A DNA stretch of 64,000 bases, taken from contig CM059622.1 in assembly GCA_030435675.1 (NCBI GenBank), positions 5,456,001 through 5,520,000 of the forward strand, written 5' to 3'. The notes beneath the pieces were generated by a model. It was not told the origin of the DNA and did not search any database. It was given only the letters and a program-made list of their open reading frames with translations. The position numbers and the translations under genes were made by a program. This DNA comes from Steinernema hermaphroditum (Eukaryota; Nematoda; Chromadorea; Rhabditida; Steinernematidae). Position 1 is the first letter of the stretch. The number at the start of each line of letters is the position of its first letter. Positions 22,775 through 33,584 of the stretch are shown in pieces.

Positions 22775-23240
22775 ATGGGTATCTGGAAGCCTCTCCTCCT
22801 TGTTCCACTTCTTTGGACACTAGCGGTAAGCCTACTGATCACATTTAGGTTTTAAAGAAAGCGTTTAGGCCTCTGAGCTTTTTCCCGTCTATCGCTACAC
22901 CTTCATTAGAAGCAAAATTGTGGGGCCTATCTACAGCCATTTCAATGAGGACAATCTCAAGGAATGTGGCAGGGCGGCGAATAAAAATGGAGCCATCGCA
23001 TTCACCCGAATCCTTAACCAAACTGGCAGATACTGCGGTTTGATCAAGACGTTTGTCTCGATGGAGGAGCTCTCGGACCCTTTTGTGCGCTACTATCTCC
23101 GGGATAAAAGGAGCGTCACGTCGAAACAATGTCTGAGCGATCAGACGGGTGAGGCGATTCACTACATGTGTCGTAAACAAAATAAACATACCGGAACGAA
23201 AAAAAGGCAAGAATGGGAACCGGATGCATCCCAAGAATAG
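22775..23240 (+). CDS. small secreted protein of unknown family, right copy
   Basis: Exon 1 (22775-22825) encodes the signal peptide MGIWKPLLLVPLLWTLA, identical to the left copy. Intron 22826-22868 is 43 bp and phase 0. Exon 2 (22869-23240) gives 140 residues in total. The mature region keeps GPIYSHFNEDNLKECGRAAN, GRYCGLIKTF and SKQCLSDQTG. After HYMC the frame changes to a Lys-rich end (KQNKHTGTKKRQ) and stops 48 residues earlier than the left copy. The immediate 3' sequence is still homologous, so indels caused the difference. Which C-terminus is ancestral is open. Confidence 0.65.
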
Positions 23241-23319
23241 ACTCATTTCAGGCTTTCCGATCGAGCCCTAAACATACTTATTCATTTCGCCACGGGTCAA
23301 AGGTCATCAGAAGGGGGTA

Positions 23320-23820
23320 TATAAACCCGGCTGCGCGCCCTCCAGGTACTAAAAGCCAATTAGGTGCTCATGCAAAGAACTGAATTTAGGGCCAAAAAAC
23401 TGTAGCCCTGCGGGCGGCAAGATTGGCACTCATGGATAGGGCTGAAGTTGGGGCCAAAAACTGCAGCCCTGCGGGCGGCAAGATTGGCGCTTATGTAAAT
23501 GGCTAAAGTGGGCGAAAAAACTGTAAAGTTTTAGGAAACTCGAACTGACAACTCTGCTAATTACAAAATAGGCAAAAAAATCACTCAAAAACTGCAAAAA
23601 AACTCAAAGCCTAGCATCGCCAGAGATATGGTGGAAGTACAGCGCTACCATCCAACTGTTTGCGTGTCTCATTGCGAACGTGCTTCGTTTGTAAGCGGGC
23701 GGTGCCGGGTTCGGTTCCCCTGAGGGTTCTTCTTTTGTGTGGGTGTTTTCCACGTGCTCACGGAAAAACACACACACACACACAAAAAGACCAACGGACC
23801 CGTCGGTTCTCCATTTATAT
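23320..23820. repeat. dispersed repeat with tRNA-like box and (CA)n
   Basis: Homologous to 11,340-11,760 and, more weakly, 27,480-27,790. It has at least two copies of GCCCTGCGGGCGGCAAGATT, a GGTTCGGTTCCCC B-box-like stretch and a (CA) run at about 23,769-23,783. Confidence 0.55.
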
Positions 23821-24213
23821 ATAGGGGATTTATAAAGACATTTGGCATGACTTTGCTCAGCAGCGCTGAATGAGCCCGAAGTGAACCGAATCGGCGATCC
23901 CATTTTACGATTATACCGCAAAGTAGTAGTTAGGAAAGATGTCTAACTATTTAGAGGTCTTCTAAAGGATATAAAAATCAGAGCAATGAAAATTCCAGGA
24001 AGAGGAGTTGTTGAAATGAGGTTAAATGAATATTTGGACATGATATGGCACCCCCAGACCGCCTTCAGAAATACCATAGATTCAAGAATAATTCTCCTTC
24101 GTCTTCTTAATCGAAGGAACTTCTTCTGTCCTGCGTTACAAATAGAGGCCAGTAAATATTCTTATTCTTTCTGCGATGGTTCAAAAGCCATGAAAAGTGA
24201 CCGACATATCTAG

Positions 24214-25412
24214 CATGCCTTGAACTGCTGCAAAGTTGCACTGAGAGAAGGTTTAGAGGACAGAAGGTCATATTTATTGCTATTTTTACCGGAAGATTAA
24301 TTGTCGAAATGTACCATATTTCAAATTGATAGAGATGAACAAATATGATAAACAGTGCAGAAAAAATCTAGAGTGGTCAGAACACTTGCAATTAATGAGC
24401 CCTGTTTTTAGCCCGACAAATTCTCGAGGGACTGGATGATTACTGTAACGAGGAGGAGGACAAGTTGTGCATTGAGTTGCGCAAAATTGTGAGTTTCGAA
24501 TCACCATACCTTAAACGCCAATTCCATTTCTAGAAGCGCCAGTGTGACGCGGTCAACGTGCTGAGCGTTGACTGTCGCTGCCCTCCACATCAGAAGATTA
24601 TCAACGACAATGGGAAATATCGCTGCTCTGCGGTCATCACGAAAGAAGACGGTACAGAAGAGTATTGTCCTGCGCTGCATGCGGCGTGGAAGGACAGAAA
24701 CGGCGAATTCTGCTGCGGGGAGAGGAGAGAACCTTGCTGTCGGGGTGACACGCATTGTTGCCGAAGGGAAGAGTGGATGGGAGAAGACAATGACGGGATG
24801 CCTTTCTGCTGCCCTGATGGAACGACGTTCCGGGGAAGACATGAAGGAGAAGCTGTCTGTTGCCCTCCAGAGATGGATGTAGTGGAGGGGAATAGATTCT
24901 GCTGTCCAAAAGGTTTTGTGTACAGCGAAACCTTCAAAAAATGTATCGCCGCAATTGAATTTGTAAGTGTCATTTCTCTCCTAGTTACCCGAATCTTCAC
25001 TCAGGCTAAGAAAAAGCCCCAAAATCAGAAGGAAATGATGAGGGTATGCATGGACTTGAAAAGTCTTCCGGTCAAGATCGAAAACGAAGAACAGAACAAA
25101 GCCTTGGGAAACATTCGTCTTCCGCTTGGTGGAATAATCGGTCTTCACATTCCCGATGGTCAACAATGGAGCATGACCAGCTTCCGATGGTCCGTAGACG
25201 GCACCCAGCCGATATTCACAAAATGGGCATCTAGCGAACCGAATAACGCCTATGGGAGCTATGCACCAGAGGTAACAACAACCTTGTTTCCATGCACACG
25301 TTTTTAGATTTTTACCCTGCGTAGACCTGATGGGTTTTGGATCGATGTTAACTACAAATGGACTGTTCACCACGCCTTTTGTGTGGCGAGCAAATACGAC
25401 AGCCGTGGATGA
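24214..25412 (+). CDS. Cys-rich (granulin-like) protein with C-type lectin domain, right copy
   Basis: Exons are 24214-24250, 24412-24488, 24534-24962, 25005-25271 and 25308-25412; all junction phases agree (1, 0, 0, 0). The first two exons give NCCKVALREARQILEGLDD and a helix ending CIELRKI. The middle exon has about twenty cysteines, mostly as CC pairs separated by 6-13 residues, as in granulin modules. The last two exons make a C-type lectin domain with C-MDLKSLPVKIENEEQ, WSVDG, EPNNAYG, FWIDV and the closing FCVASKYDSRG. Canonical Ca-binding triplets are only partly present (EPN kept, WND not evident). An upstream signal-peptide exon was not located, so the 5' end is incomplete. Confidence 0.75.
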
Positions 25413-25449
25413 CGGACCTTCTAAAGGGACGCAAGTTCGCCATGTGCAA

Positions 25450-26321
25450 TAGTTGCAATCTGGAATGTACTATTCTGTAGAATTTGTGATACGTGAGACA
25501 TATTTTTAGAAGGTAATGTAGTATTTTGGAAATAAAAGAAATTCAAAGCCTAGTTTTCAGTGAGGGATCCATTTATGGGATTTTGGATCTCTCAAGCAGT
25601 CTACAAAAGTGATAAAAATTAGATTGTTTACTGGTGACGCCTTGTGTTTATCAAAATCCTTCACCATCGAGGATCGCAAAAGTAAATTGAACATCAGTTA
25701 ACAAATTCTGTAAAGCAAAGGTGCATTCCATACCCTCCTCGCCTGCATGCTTATGCTGATCGATTCAATTGCCCGCCTTTAGTCTTAAGCCTTGCCCGTT
25801 CGTTCCCCACCACATCCACGTGGATGGAAATAATGCCAAACAGAGCCGTAATAGGTTCACAAAACCTCCGATGCGACGCGACGTGAGCCAATCTTCTCCA
25901 AGCTCCTTAGCCGTTGTTAACCGCTTATTCATTTCATTCTGCCAGAATTGGGACTCTATGTAAAAAACAGTCTTTTGGTCAAAAAACAAACATCCCCTCA
26001 ATTGATATACAGCTCCTCTTTTCTGCTTCGTCCTCATTTGGCGAGGGAAAACGTTCTGACGAGTGACTGAAAAAATGGGCACCTTTTGCCCACCTTTTGA
26101 TTCGCAACCAAGACGAGCGTCGCTCACTGACCACGTCAAATGTGCGCTTATCTATGTAGAGTTGCAACACAGAAAGCGACCTAGAAATAGGAAGTTCGCA
26201 TAGGTATAACGTTGTTGGGAACGCTGGCGTACGGTTAGGGTTACCTACGATCACGAACTCAGACCTCTTCACGAGCTGACTTGTCTCCCCGATCTGGACT
26301 ACGTATATAAGTTACATAATT
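25450..26321. other. intergenic, no gene seen
   Basis: Overlapping frames on both strands at 25,765-26,270 have no domain and no splice support. Confidence 0.35.
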
Positions 26322-26323
26322 TA

Positions 26324-27240
26324 TTGGGTTGGTCCATTGAAAATGTCGGATAGTGTAAACATCGTTTATTTTTGAAATGTTTACTCCCATGACCAAACCT
26401 ATGCATACGTCGTTGAGTACAGTTAATTATCCTCTCACATTATGATTGGCGACTTGTTCATTACATTCCTGTTGATCTTGGAGGCCTATTCTGTCGCGAT
26501 GACCATTTTTGTGGCACCTAGAGATGGCGAAATGCGAAGTAATGTACGGGTTTCCTATGGTATTGATTGTGTGATGTACGTCGACTGCCCTCAACCATGT
26601 ACATCGTTAGGTCTTACCTACCAAATGCACCTATCGCTGTGTTCGCCATACATCACATCATGAGCTAATCTCAAAACGATGGCCTTTTCGGATCACCATG
26701 TTCTGTTGACTCCAATATTTTCAACTGGTTAAGTACTATAACAGGGAACGGGGATATGCAGCAGGTAGCTATCACTCATAGCTGTCATGCCCACATAGCG
26801 ACTCTACGCGGTCATTTCAACTTTAAAGAAACATAGGCCAAATATTGAAAAAGTGACCCTTGGATTCACGAAAAGTCCGACTACCCGAGGCCGCATCTTT
26901 TCAAATTCACCTCCATAATGGCTCTTCACCTTGAGCTGAGAGATTCGCATTTTGCTGCTCTTATACAACTCTCTCCGCTCTATCTTATAATGATCTGCGT
27001 TCTTCCACAAATGACGATATCAGAGAGAACCGATCAAAATAAAAGAAAGAGGTCGAAAATTGGACCAAAACATTTTTCGTCCCCAAACCCCTTGTGTTCT
27101 ATGAATAAGGGATCCGGCTTTTACCCGAGAAGTGGGCTGCCGTTGTTCAGTCAAATAGTCAAGACCGGGAATGATAGGCATGCATATATGTTAAGAAACT
27201 CCTACTTAAATCATCCGACATTTTCAATGGACCAACCCAA
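26324..27240. mobile_element. mariner-like non-autonomous element, TA-flanked
   Basis: Terminal inverted repeats start TTGGGTTGGTCCATTGAAAA, are nearly perfect for about 28 bp and are flanked by TA on both sides. The interior shares blocks (for example GAGGCCTATTCTGTC, GATGGCGAAATGC) with 40,153-40,777 and with 61,220-61,571. No full transposase frame is left. Confidence 0.82.
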
Positions 27241-27479
27241 TATATTACATATATATACAAAGGATGTGACTCAAAGGGAGTCACACGATACAAGAAATTA
27301 CGAGAGATGATGGCTCCTAGCGAGCCACCGCTCAAGGGGGAAGGGAAAGACTAAACTGAACGGGGTCCAGTGGGTGCAATGGGCGAGGCGTTACGGCGAG
27401 TGGCTTGATCATCGTGATCGGGTGTTCCCAACCACGTGAACTGGGCAATTCGCCATTCCTATGTACAACTTCAGCCCAC

Positions 27480-27790
27480 TTTTTCGGCAGATTAAAGAAA
27501 TAAACACGGCTGCGCGCGAATTCGCGCCCTCGGCCAAAAAAAGGCCAAAAAACTGTAAAAACACGAAAGGTCGTTAGGCCTTTCGGATGGAGACATCATA
27601 GCCCCGCGGGAGGCCAGAATGGTGCTCACAAAACAGGATTAAAAAGGGGACAAAAACGCTGAGAAACGCTTAAAAGGAACGCGAGGCTTGCCATCCTCAG
27701 AGGCATAGTGGCAGTAGAGTGCAAATATCTCAAATGTTTGCGTGGCTGATTGCAAACGTACTTTGTTTGTAGGAAAAATGTGCAATTGCT
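27480..27790. repeat. diverged copy of the dispersed tRNA-like repeat
   Basis: Contains CCCCGCGGGAGGCCAGAATGG and ATGTTTGCGTGGCTGATTGC, recognisable relatives of the blocks at 23,400-23,700. Confidence 0.5.
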
Positions 27791-28294
27791 CTCTCTGAGG
27801 TGGCTGAATAAGTTGATTCGAAGGGATTCCACTGTGCCCACCAATCCTCTACAACTCGAAGCGAAGACTACGATAGTGTTCTTCCTTCATCTTTGTGAGG
27901 CGCCTTGGACTATTTAGGCCGTTGATTCAGGAGTGAAAACTCGATAAACTAAACTCGTAGCTGAATCAATGGCATACGGTAACACTGAAGTTCCTTGTTG
28001 GGCATATAAAAACACGTAAAGTGCGGAAAGTTCTCTATTAGATTAGCACCCTACGTCTATTGCGACTAGCGCTGTAGTTTAGAGCCTATCTCGACAGCAT
28101 ATTCAATTAGAGCGCAATTTAATAATATGTTTGCCACCAAGGGAACTGTTGTTTTCCTCCCTTGGTTCAAGAGTTTACCTCACTATTGCTCATCTAGACT
28201 GTCTTCTGGCTTTGTGTAGTGGTAAATGACAGCGTCTTCAGCGATGCCTTTCCATTTATTATCATGACAGACAAACATTTCAGAACTCTCAATC

Positions 28295-29513
28295 ATGAAT
28301 GCAGAAGTGGCTCGGCTTTCAGTCTCTCTCCTCTATGGAGTTCCAAGCCTTGTCCTCTACGCTACTGTCCTAGTCCAGCTTTTCCGACCTAAACACAAGA
28401 AACACTTCGACAATCCCTTTTTCAAATTGTGCTTTCTGATCGGCGTTGTGGTGAGCTCCTTGTGCTAGAAAGAAACTGATTTCTGGTTACAGGAATGCAT
28501 CGGTTACCTCGAGTTCTACCTCTTCTTCACCCTTCCCACATATTCTCTTTTTTCAAAGTTATATGGCTCTTTACTCTTTTCTCCCAGTGCCTTCACCACG
28601 ACCATCTACTTCTTAAACTACTTCCTCGGCTACCTTCAACTTTTTGGGAGCTGCTTCCTCACCTTCAATCGCTTCACCTCCGTTGTGTTTCCCCTGAAAC
28701 ACGACAAAATCTGGAGGTTCTGCTTTCCTCTCAGCATCGTGGCTACGGTACTTTCCGCCGCAGCTCCTTGTTGGTATCTGACTACTACAGAAGCCTGGTA
28801 CGATCCGATCCACGATGGTTTTCCCGAGGAAGGCTACGCTATGGCCACTGACAACGACAAGTACCCCTTCTTCAGCAACAGTTTCAACAAATCTCTAAGT
28901 AATTTTGTCGCCTGCGTCCTCTGCCTCGCCATGAACACAACATCGGCGATATTTCTCTTTCTGCGCACTCCAACGACCAACCGAAGAGCCGAGATGAACC
29001 TCTTCTTTGTGGCTCTTATGATCTTCGCCGTCCAAAGCATCCACGGCCTCCACCAGGTACATATTGACGACATATTCGCATGCATCATACATTATAGCGA
29101 AATATGTCAGGGATAAGGAAATTGGCGGTCTGAGTTTCAACAAATGATCTCATCTGTCATTTCTGTTAGTGATCTATTTTAAGTGCCTAGATATCTATGA
29201 GACAGAAGCTTCGCCATAGTGGTGATTGATAAATTTAGAATAATAGACAAATATTATAGCAGCAGTTTTTAAGGTCCTCATCTACATCTCCATGGCGAAG
29301 AAGAACACGGCCCGCGTCAAGGCGCTCTACACTTTGCTTCCGTGGATTAACGACCTGAAATTCCTTTCACCACCATGGGTCCTTGTGATCGTGTCAAGTT
29401 CAGTCCGAAGAGCGGTACTTCAAGTATTTCCACGGAGATTGATGCCAAACCGCAATAGTTCTGGAAGCATAGCTGCTGTTACAAAAATCCACCCTTCCTC
29501 CATTCGAAAGTGA
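28295..29513 (+). CDS. Srv-like serpentine chemoreceptor 6
   Basis: Complete 319-residue 7TM receptor. Exons are 28295-28450 (52 codons), 28493-29056 (188 codons) and 29274-29513. Intron 2 is 217 bp and ends in the weak acceptor TTTTTAAG. Motifs are LLYGVPSLVLY (TM1), FGSCFLTFNRFTSVVFPLKH with Ser for the family's Asn in GNC, NRRAEMNLFF before TM6, and LKFLSPPW in TM7. The loop before TM6 is about six residues shorter than in receptors 3-5. No CANNTG box was found close to this start. Confidence 0.87.
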
Positions 29514-30190
29514 AAACAGTATATATAATGTGAAGTACAGAACAAATGCATTTTTCTAGCGTACGTATTATCGTAAAGGTTTTGTAGAATGAAAAAGAAG
29601 GTTTTAGAATAGAAATCGTTTTGTGTTTTGCACGTGTGTTATGGTACCTCTTTCGTCGATTCCCAATACTCTTTTGCGAACGGGTAATCAGTGGTGACGG
29701 GTAGTCAGGTGTTTTGGTGACTCGTAACCCGAAGAGCGCATTCCCTTAATTCACATTGCTTCGTCCATGTTGGTTCGTGCAGCTACTTAATTCCCTCTTT
29801 GTATTATTCCCTCCGTGAGCTCTATCTGCTCACCACCTACGTCATTCCAAGTGGAACGATATCGCTGGAAAAAAACATTTACAGCTTCACGGGGTGGCTA
29901 TAAATTAGAAACAAAAGCTGTTAGGAATGGAATTCCGCATTTTATTCGGGTACGATAACCGTGTGTCTACTGTAAATTAGCTTGTGGTAACCTGCAGCGG
30001 GGTGAATTTTTATAAGATTTTATTCTATCCTAATTGCACAATCACTTCATGCTGAATTAAATCCTCTAACATAGATGGCTACGACAAAGCACAAAGCATG
30101 AAATTGCTAACGAAAGGAAAGACATCTGCTGACGCCCAAGAATGGAGAGCAGGATCGGCCGCGAAGTGACTGTTCTTCGAAATCGCTTTT
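29514..30190. other. intergenic, no gene seen
   Basis: AT-rich spacer between receptors 6 and 7 with no supported frame. Confidence 0.4.
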
Positions 30191-30203
30191 CGCGAAGCAG
30201 ATG
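30191..30203 (+). promoter_or_regulatory. E-box-like motif before chemoreceptor 7, opposite orientation
   Basis: CGCGAAGCAGATG reads CATCTGCTTCGCG on the other strand, the same core as before receptor 2. It ends about 60 bp before the ATG. Confidence 0.45.
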
Positions 30204-30264
30204 TTTTGAATTCTGGCTATGCTTTTCGCAATTTCTCATCCATTAGAGTAGTGAGCTTCGAACC

Positions 30265-31312
30265 ATGAGCACCGAGATTGTTCCTCTCATTGTAAGCTTA
30301 CTCTATGGCGTTCCCTCCATGATCCTCTACATCGTTATTCTCCTCCAAATCGTCCGACCAAAACACAAAAAGCGGTTTGGAAATCCCTTTTTCCGGCTGT
30401 ATTTCTTGATCGGAGTTGTGGTGAGTGACCTTATCACCTCGATTACACCGTGCACACCGCTTTAGGATTGTCTTGGCTATGTCAATTCGTACATCTTCAT
30501 CACACTCCCCACTTACTCCTTCTTTTCCTCCTTCTACGGATCCTCAGTCTTCGCTCCCAGCCCCCTCACCACGGCGATCTATTTCGCTGCCTACTTGCTG
30601 GGAAACCTCCAACTGTTCGGCAACTGCTTTCTCACCTTCAATCGTTTCACATCCATAGTATTTCCCGTAAAACATCGCCAGATTTGGAAACACTGTTTCT
30701 GCGCCAGCGTTGGAGCTACAGTACTCGCTTCGTTGGCCCCCTGTTGGTATCTCTCCACCACTGCTGTTTGGTACACGCCCCTCTTTGACGATGCTCCAGA
30801 GAAGGGCTATGGGTTGAAACCTGACGACGACAAGTACCCCCAGTTCAGCAACAGTTTCAACAAGTTCCTCAGCAACTTCGTGTCATGTGTGCTCTGTGTC
30901 GTGCTGAACACGATCTCGGCCACTTTCCTCATATTTCACACGCCGCCGGCGATCAATCACTTGCTGAGAAATCGAAAAGCGGAAATGAATCTTTTCTTCG
31001 TGGCACTGCTCATCTTCGTCGTCCAAAGTGTGAGCGCCGTTCACCAGGTGACCTTGCCTACCGTACCCAATGAAACAGTCCGTACAGGTTCTCATGTACT
31101 TTGCCACAAAGGCGGGTGACACTTCGCAAGTTCTTCTGCTCTACAGCCTCCGCATTTGGATCAGCGACCTTAGGTACCTGTCGCCGCCATGGCTTCTTAT
31201 GGTCGTCTCGTCGTCGGTACGGGAAGTCGTGCTAAAAGCCTTTCGGAATCATCTTCTACCGTTTCGCAGCTACTCTACCTCCACAACTGTATGGCAGAGC
31301 CGTTCTCGTTGA
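30265..31312 (+). CDS. Srv-like serpentine chemoreceptor 7
   Basis: Complete 320-residue 7TM receptor. Exons are 30265-30420 (52 codons), 30466-31047 (194 codons) and 31088-31312; introns are 45 and 40 bp and phase 0. Motifs are LLYGVPSMILY (TM1), GNCFLTFNRFTSIVFPVKH (TM3 end), FDDAPEKGYGLKPDDDKYP in the TM4-TM5 loop, RNRKAEMNLFF before TM6 and LRYLSPPW in TM7. The loop is nearly identical to that of receptor 9 (FDDAPEKGYGLKSDDYKYP), so these two are close sisters although about 7 kb apart. Confidence 0.9.
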
Positions 31313-31466
31313 CTACTAGCAGTCATATTCTCTTGAAGACAGCAAGGATGTTTAACTGTTTTTATGTGATAATCTTGTCAAATAATGAGCAAAAAAATGA
31401 TGTCTACATCGGAATTTCTGCTGCATTTACATGTAAACTTAAAGTGACAGGCGTGTCACATTTTCA

Positions 31467-31733
31467 GTGGCGAGAGACGCACAGCTTCATAGACGTCCAA
31501 AACTCGCCCTTCTTTTTCTTTTGGGAGGGCTGGAAGGTGGACAGAACACTCCAGCCTGCTGCGTCCTGCTTCGAGATGGAACATTTGCAAATTATCATTG
31601 GGAAAGGGGACAAGAAAAGACCTATTGCGTATACATTGCACTCTGTAAAGGGTGTGCACTGTTTCACCCTGTGGTGGACTGCATAAGAGGTCTCCTAGAT
31701 GTTAAAAAATGTCTCCTAAGCGCGCATGTATGA
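31467..31733 (+). other. possible C-type-lectin remnant
   Basis: In one frame LLRDGTFANYHWERGQEKTY followed by CVYIAL resembles the DG..NY.NW..GQP...CVYI stretch of C-type lectins. A splice acceptor (CATTTTCAG) lies just upstream. The WxD tryptophan and the final Cys context are not convincing, and other frames are also open. Confidence 0.25.
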
Positions 31734-32008
31734 GAAGTGTGACTGAGACAACTTTTATACCGGTTGTTCCCACCTTCGTCGGCATCCTATGAGATAAAAA
31801 GTCATGATAAGAGACGAATCGTACCCTCTAAAGATGACCGTCTTCTTAGCTAATATGCTTTGCAGACGTTGCTGAAGTATACGTGTACGTCATTTTTATC
31901 TGATTGAATCGTAGTGAATCGTACTTGTGATTATATAAATGAAAAGAAAATTAGATGAACTTTTGCTTTTGATTTGCAAGTATGCCTGAAATGGAAACAA
32001 AAACGTTT

Positions 32009-32090
32009 TGACGAGAGTGGGATTCGAACCCACGCCTCCGAAGAGACTGGTGCCTTAAACCAGCGCCTTAGACCGCTCGGCCATCTCGCC
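32009..32090 (-). tRNA. tRNA-Leu (anticodon AAG)
   Basis: 82 nt with a GGCGAGA/TCTCGTC acceptor pair, A box TGGCCGAGCGG and B box GGTTCGAATCC. The anticodon stem CTGGT/ACCAG encloses TTAAGGC, giving anticodon AAG for CUU codons. The long variable arm (TCTCTTCGGAGGCG) is typical of class II tRNA-Leu. There is no intron. A T run follows within about 10 bases on the minus strand as a Pol III terminator. Confidence 0.95.
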
Positions 32091-32123
32091 AACAACTCTT
32101 TCGACTGGAATATCGTAGATGTA

Positions 32124-32855
32124 TAGGGTGTAACATAAATACTTTGGACCGAAATGTCCACTTTTACCGCTTCAAATTTTTTTTGTCCCAATATTCGTAT
32201 TCCGTGTCCTTTTTATTATGGAAATGTTCACTGCTATTTCAATATATATTCTGAGGAAAAAATGGTTTCTGCTGATGACCGTTCCACACCGTCGCTCATC
32301 ACAAGAGGGTTGTGCCGATTTTGGAGATTGCCAATCCTTAGAACTTGCCTTAGAACTTAATTTGATTCAAGTAAAGCGCGTCAGATTTTCAGAAGTTGTT
32401 AAAAAAAGATGAATGTTTCCTGGAACGATTTACGATTTATTTGTGGAATCTTCAACATTACATCGAGCCACACCCCATATGAATCCATCGTTGTCTTTCC
32501 TCTTCTCTTGCTCTTTGCCGCCATCGTTGCGTTCCTAACTTCTTCCTGATCTCATCTCGCCATCTGGTCCTCGGTCTTCCGATGGGGCGCGTCATCCTGG
32601 ACATAAGACAAAAAACAAACGTTTTTTTTCTGAATCATCCGTCATGAAAAACGCAGTGTCGGCCTTTTTGCTGCCGAAACATAAGAATGTTTCTTTGCAA
32701 ACGTTATGTGTCTCCAGGTATAACTTGAAGTCGTTTAATAGTGATTTGTGCATAATTTCCTGCTCTTTCCAACGCTGTATAAAGCGTGTTGTTTGGTTTG
32801 TACTATGAAAAGCTATGGTTGTTTTCCCCAACTACAGTATTTATGTTACACCCTA
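32124..32855. mobile_element. TA-flanked Tc/mariner-type non-autonomous element
   Basis: Inverted ends TAGGGTGTAACATAAATACT and its complement, flanked by TA on both sides. It begins about 33 bp from the 5' end of the tRNA gene. No intact transposase was found; a 79-codon minus frame (32,592-32,831) has no catalytic motif. Confidence 0.75.
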
Positions 32856-33054
32856 TAGTCCTGGAAACGCACCTGTAATTGCGAAACCTACGCAGAAGTA
32901 ACGCTTTTGCTTGTACGCCATGTTTTGTGTAATCTGCGAAAGAATAGCGATGCGATGCATCAATCAGTGAAAAGGAAGCTCATTTATCCCAGCGACGGCG
33001 AAGAGAGCGGCATCCCATTCACTGTGAAATCAACATCGGAACGTCTTTCCAGAA

Positions 33055-33584
33055 ATGTGGAATCCGATTATCCTCCTGCTTCTTACACTGCTCCCTATCA
33101 TCGATGCAGAGAAGGATCTTTATCACCGGGTCGATGATGCAAACTGCGAATTCTACTCGTCCCTCGAAAAACGGACTCGCTGCTTGGGTCACATCGAAAT
33201 GACCATCGCCGAAGACTTCTGCAGCCTCATCGCACGCCGTGGCACTGCTAGTAAGTTCAAACAGCATATCCGCTCCTTCATCATCGGTGTTTAGTATCCA
33301 AACAAATTTACGCTGTCTCCAGATGCGCCAATAAGTGCATGATAAACGAAATCAAAGCCTACGTCGAAGGAGAGCATGAACATTATGGACATTTCGACAA
33401 TATCCGGTGCAAGTATCTCGAGAATCTCTCGCGACGTGCCTTCATCCTTTGCCACAGGAACTGTGGACTCTGCTCCATTAGCCAGGCTCACCTCTTTTCG
33501 GAAGCCCCTGTTAACTTTGAGGACGTCTGCTTGTTGAATGGTGGCCATGCACAGCACCGGGCATTTAATGCACCCACTTACTAA
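33055..33584 (+). CDS. secreted Cys-rich protein of unknown family
   Basis: Exon 1 (33055-33250) starts with a clear signal peptide (MWNPIILLLLTLLPIIDA). A 44-bp phase-1 intron (33251-33294, GTAAGT...TTTAG) joins GTA to ISKQIYAVSRCANKC in exon 2 (33295-33584). The 161-residue product has about eleven cysteines after the signal peptide, in pairs such as CANKC, CHRNC and CGLC, with no lectin or granulin pattern. AATAAA-like motifs follow within 100 bp. No family recognised; the layout fits a secreted effector or extracellular matrix factor, which is inference. Confidence 0.7.

Larger units (their letters stand above)
22080..25440. repeat. right arm of the large inverted duplication
   Basis: Inverted relative to about 9,860-13,100. 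Exon lengths and boundaries of both genes inside are conserved (51, 37, 77, 429 and 105 bp exons match exactly). Differences include about 80 extra bases at 23,825-23,905 and additional dispersed-repeat copies at 23,400-23,580. Confidence 0.9.
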
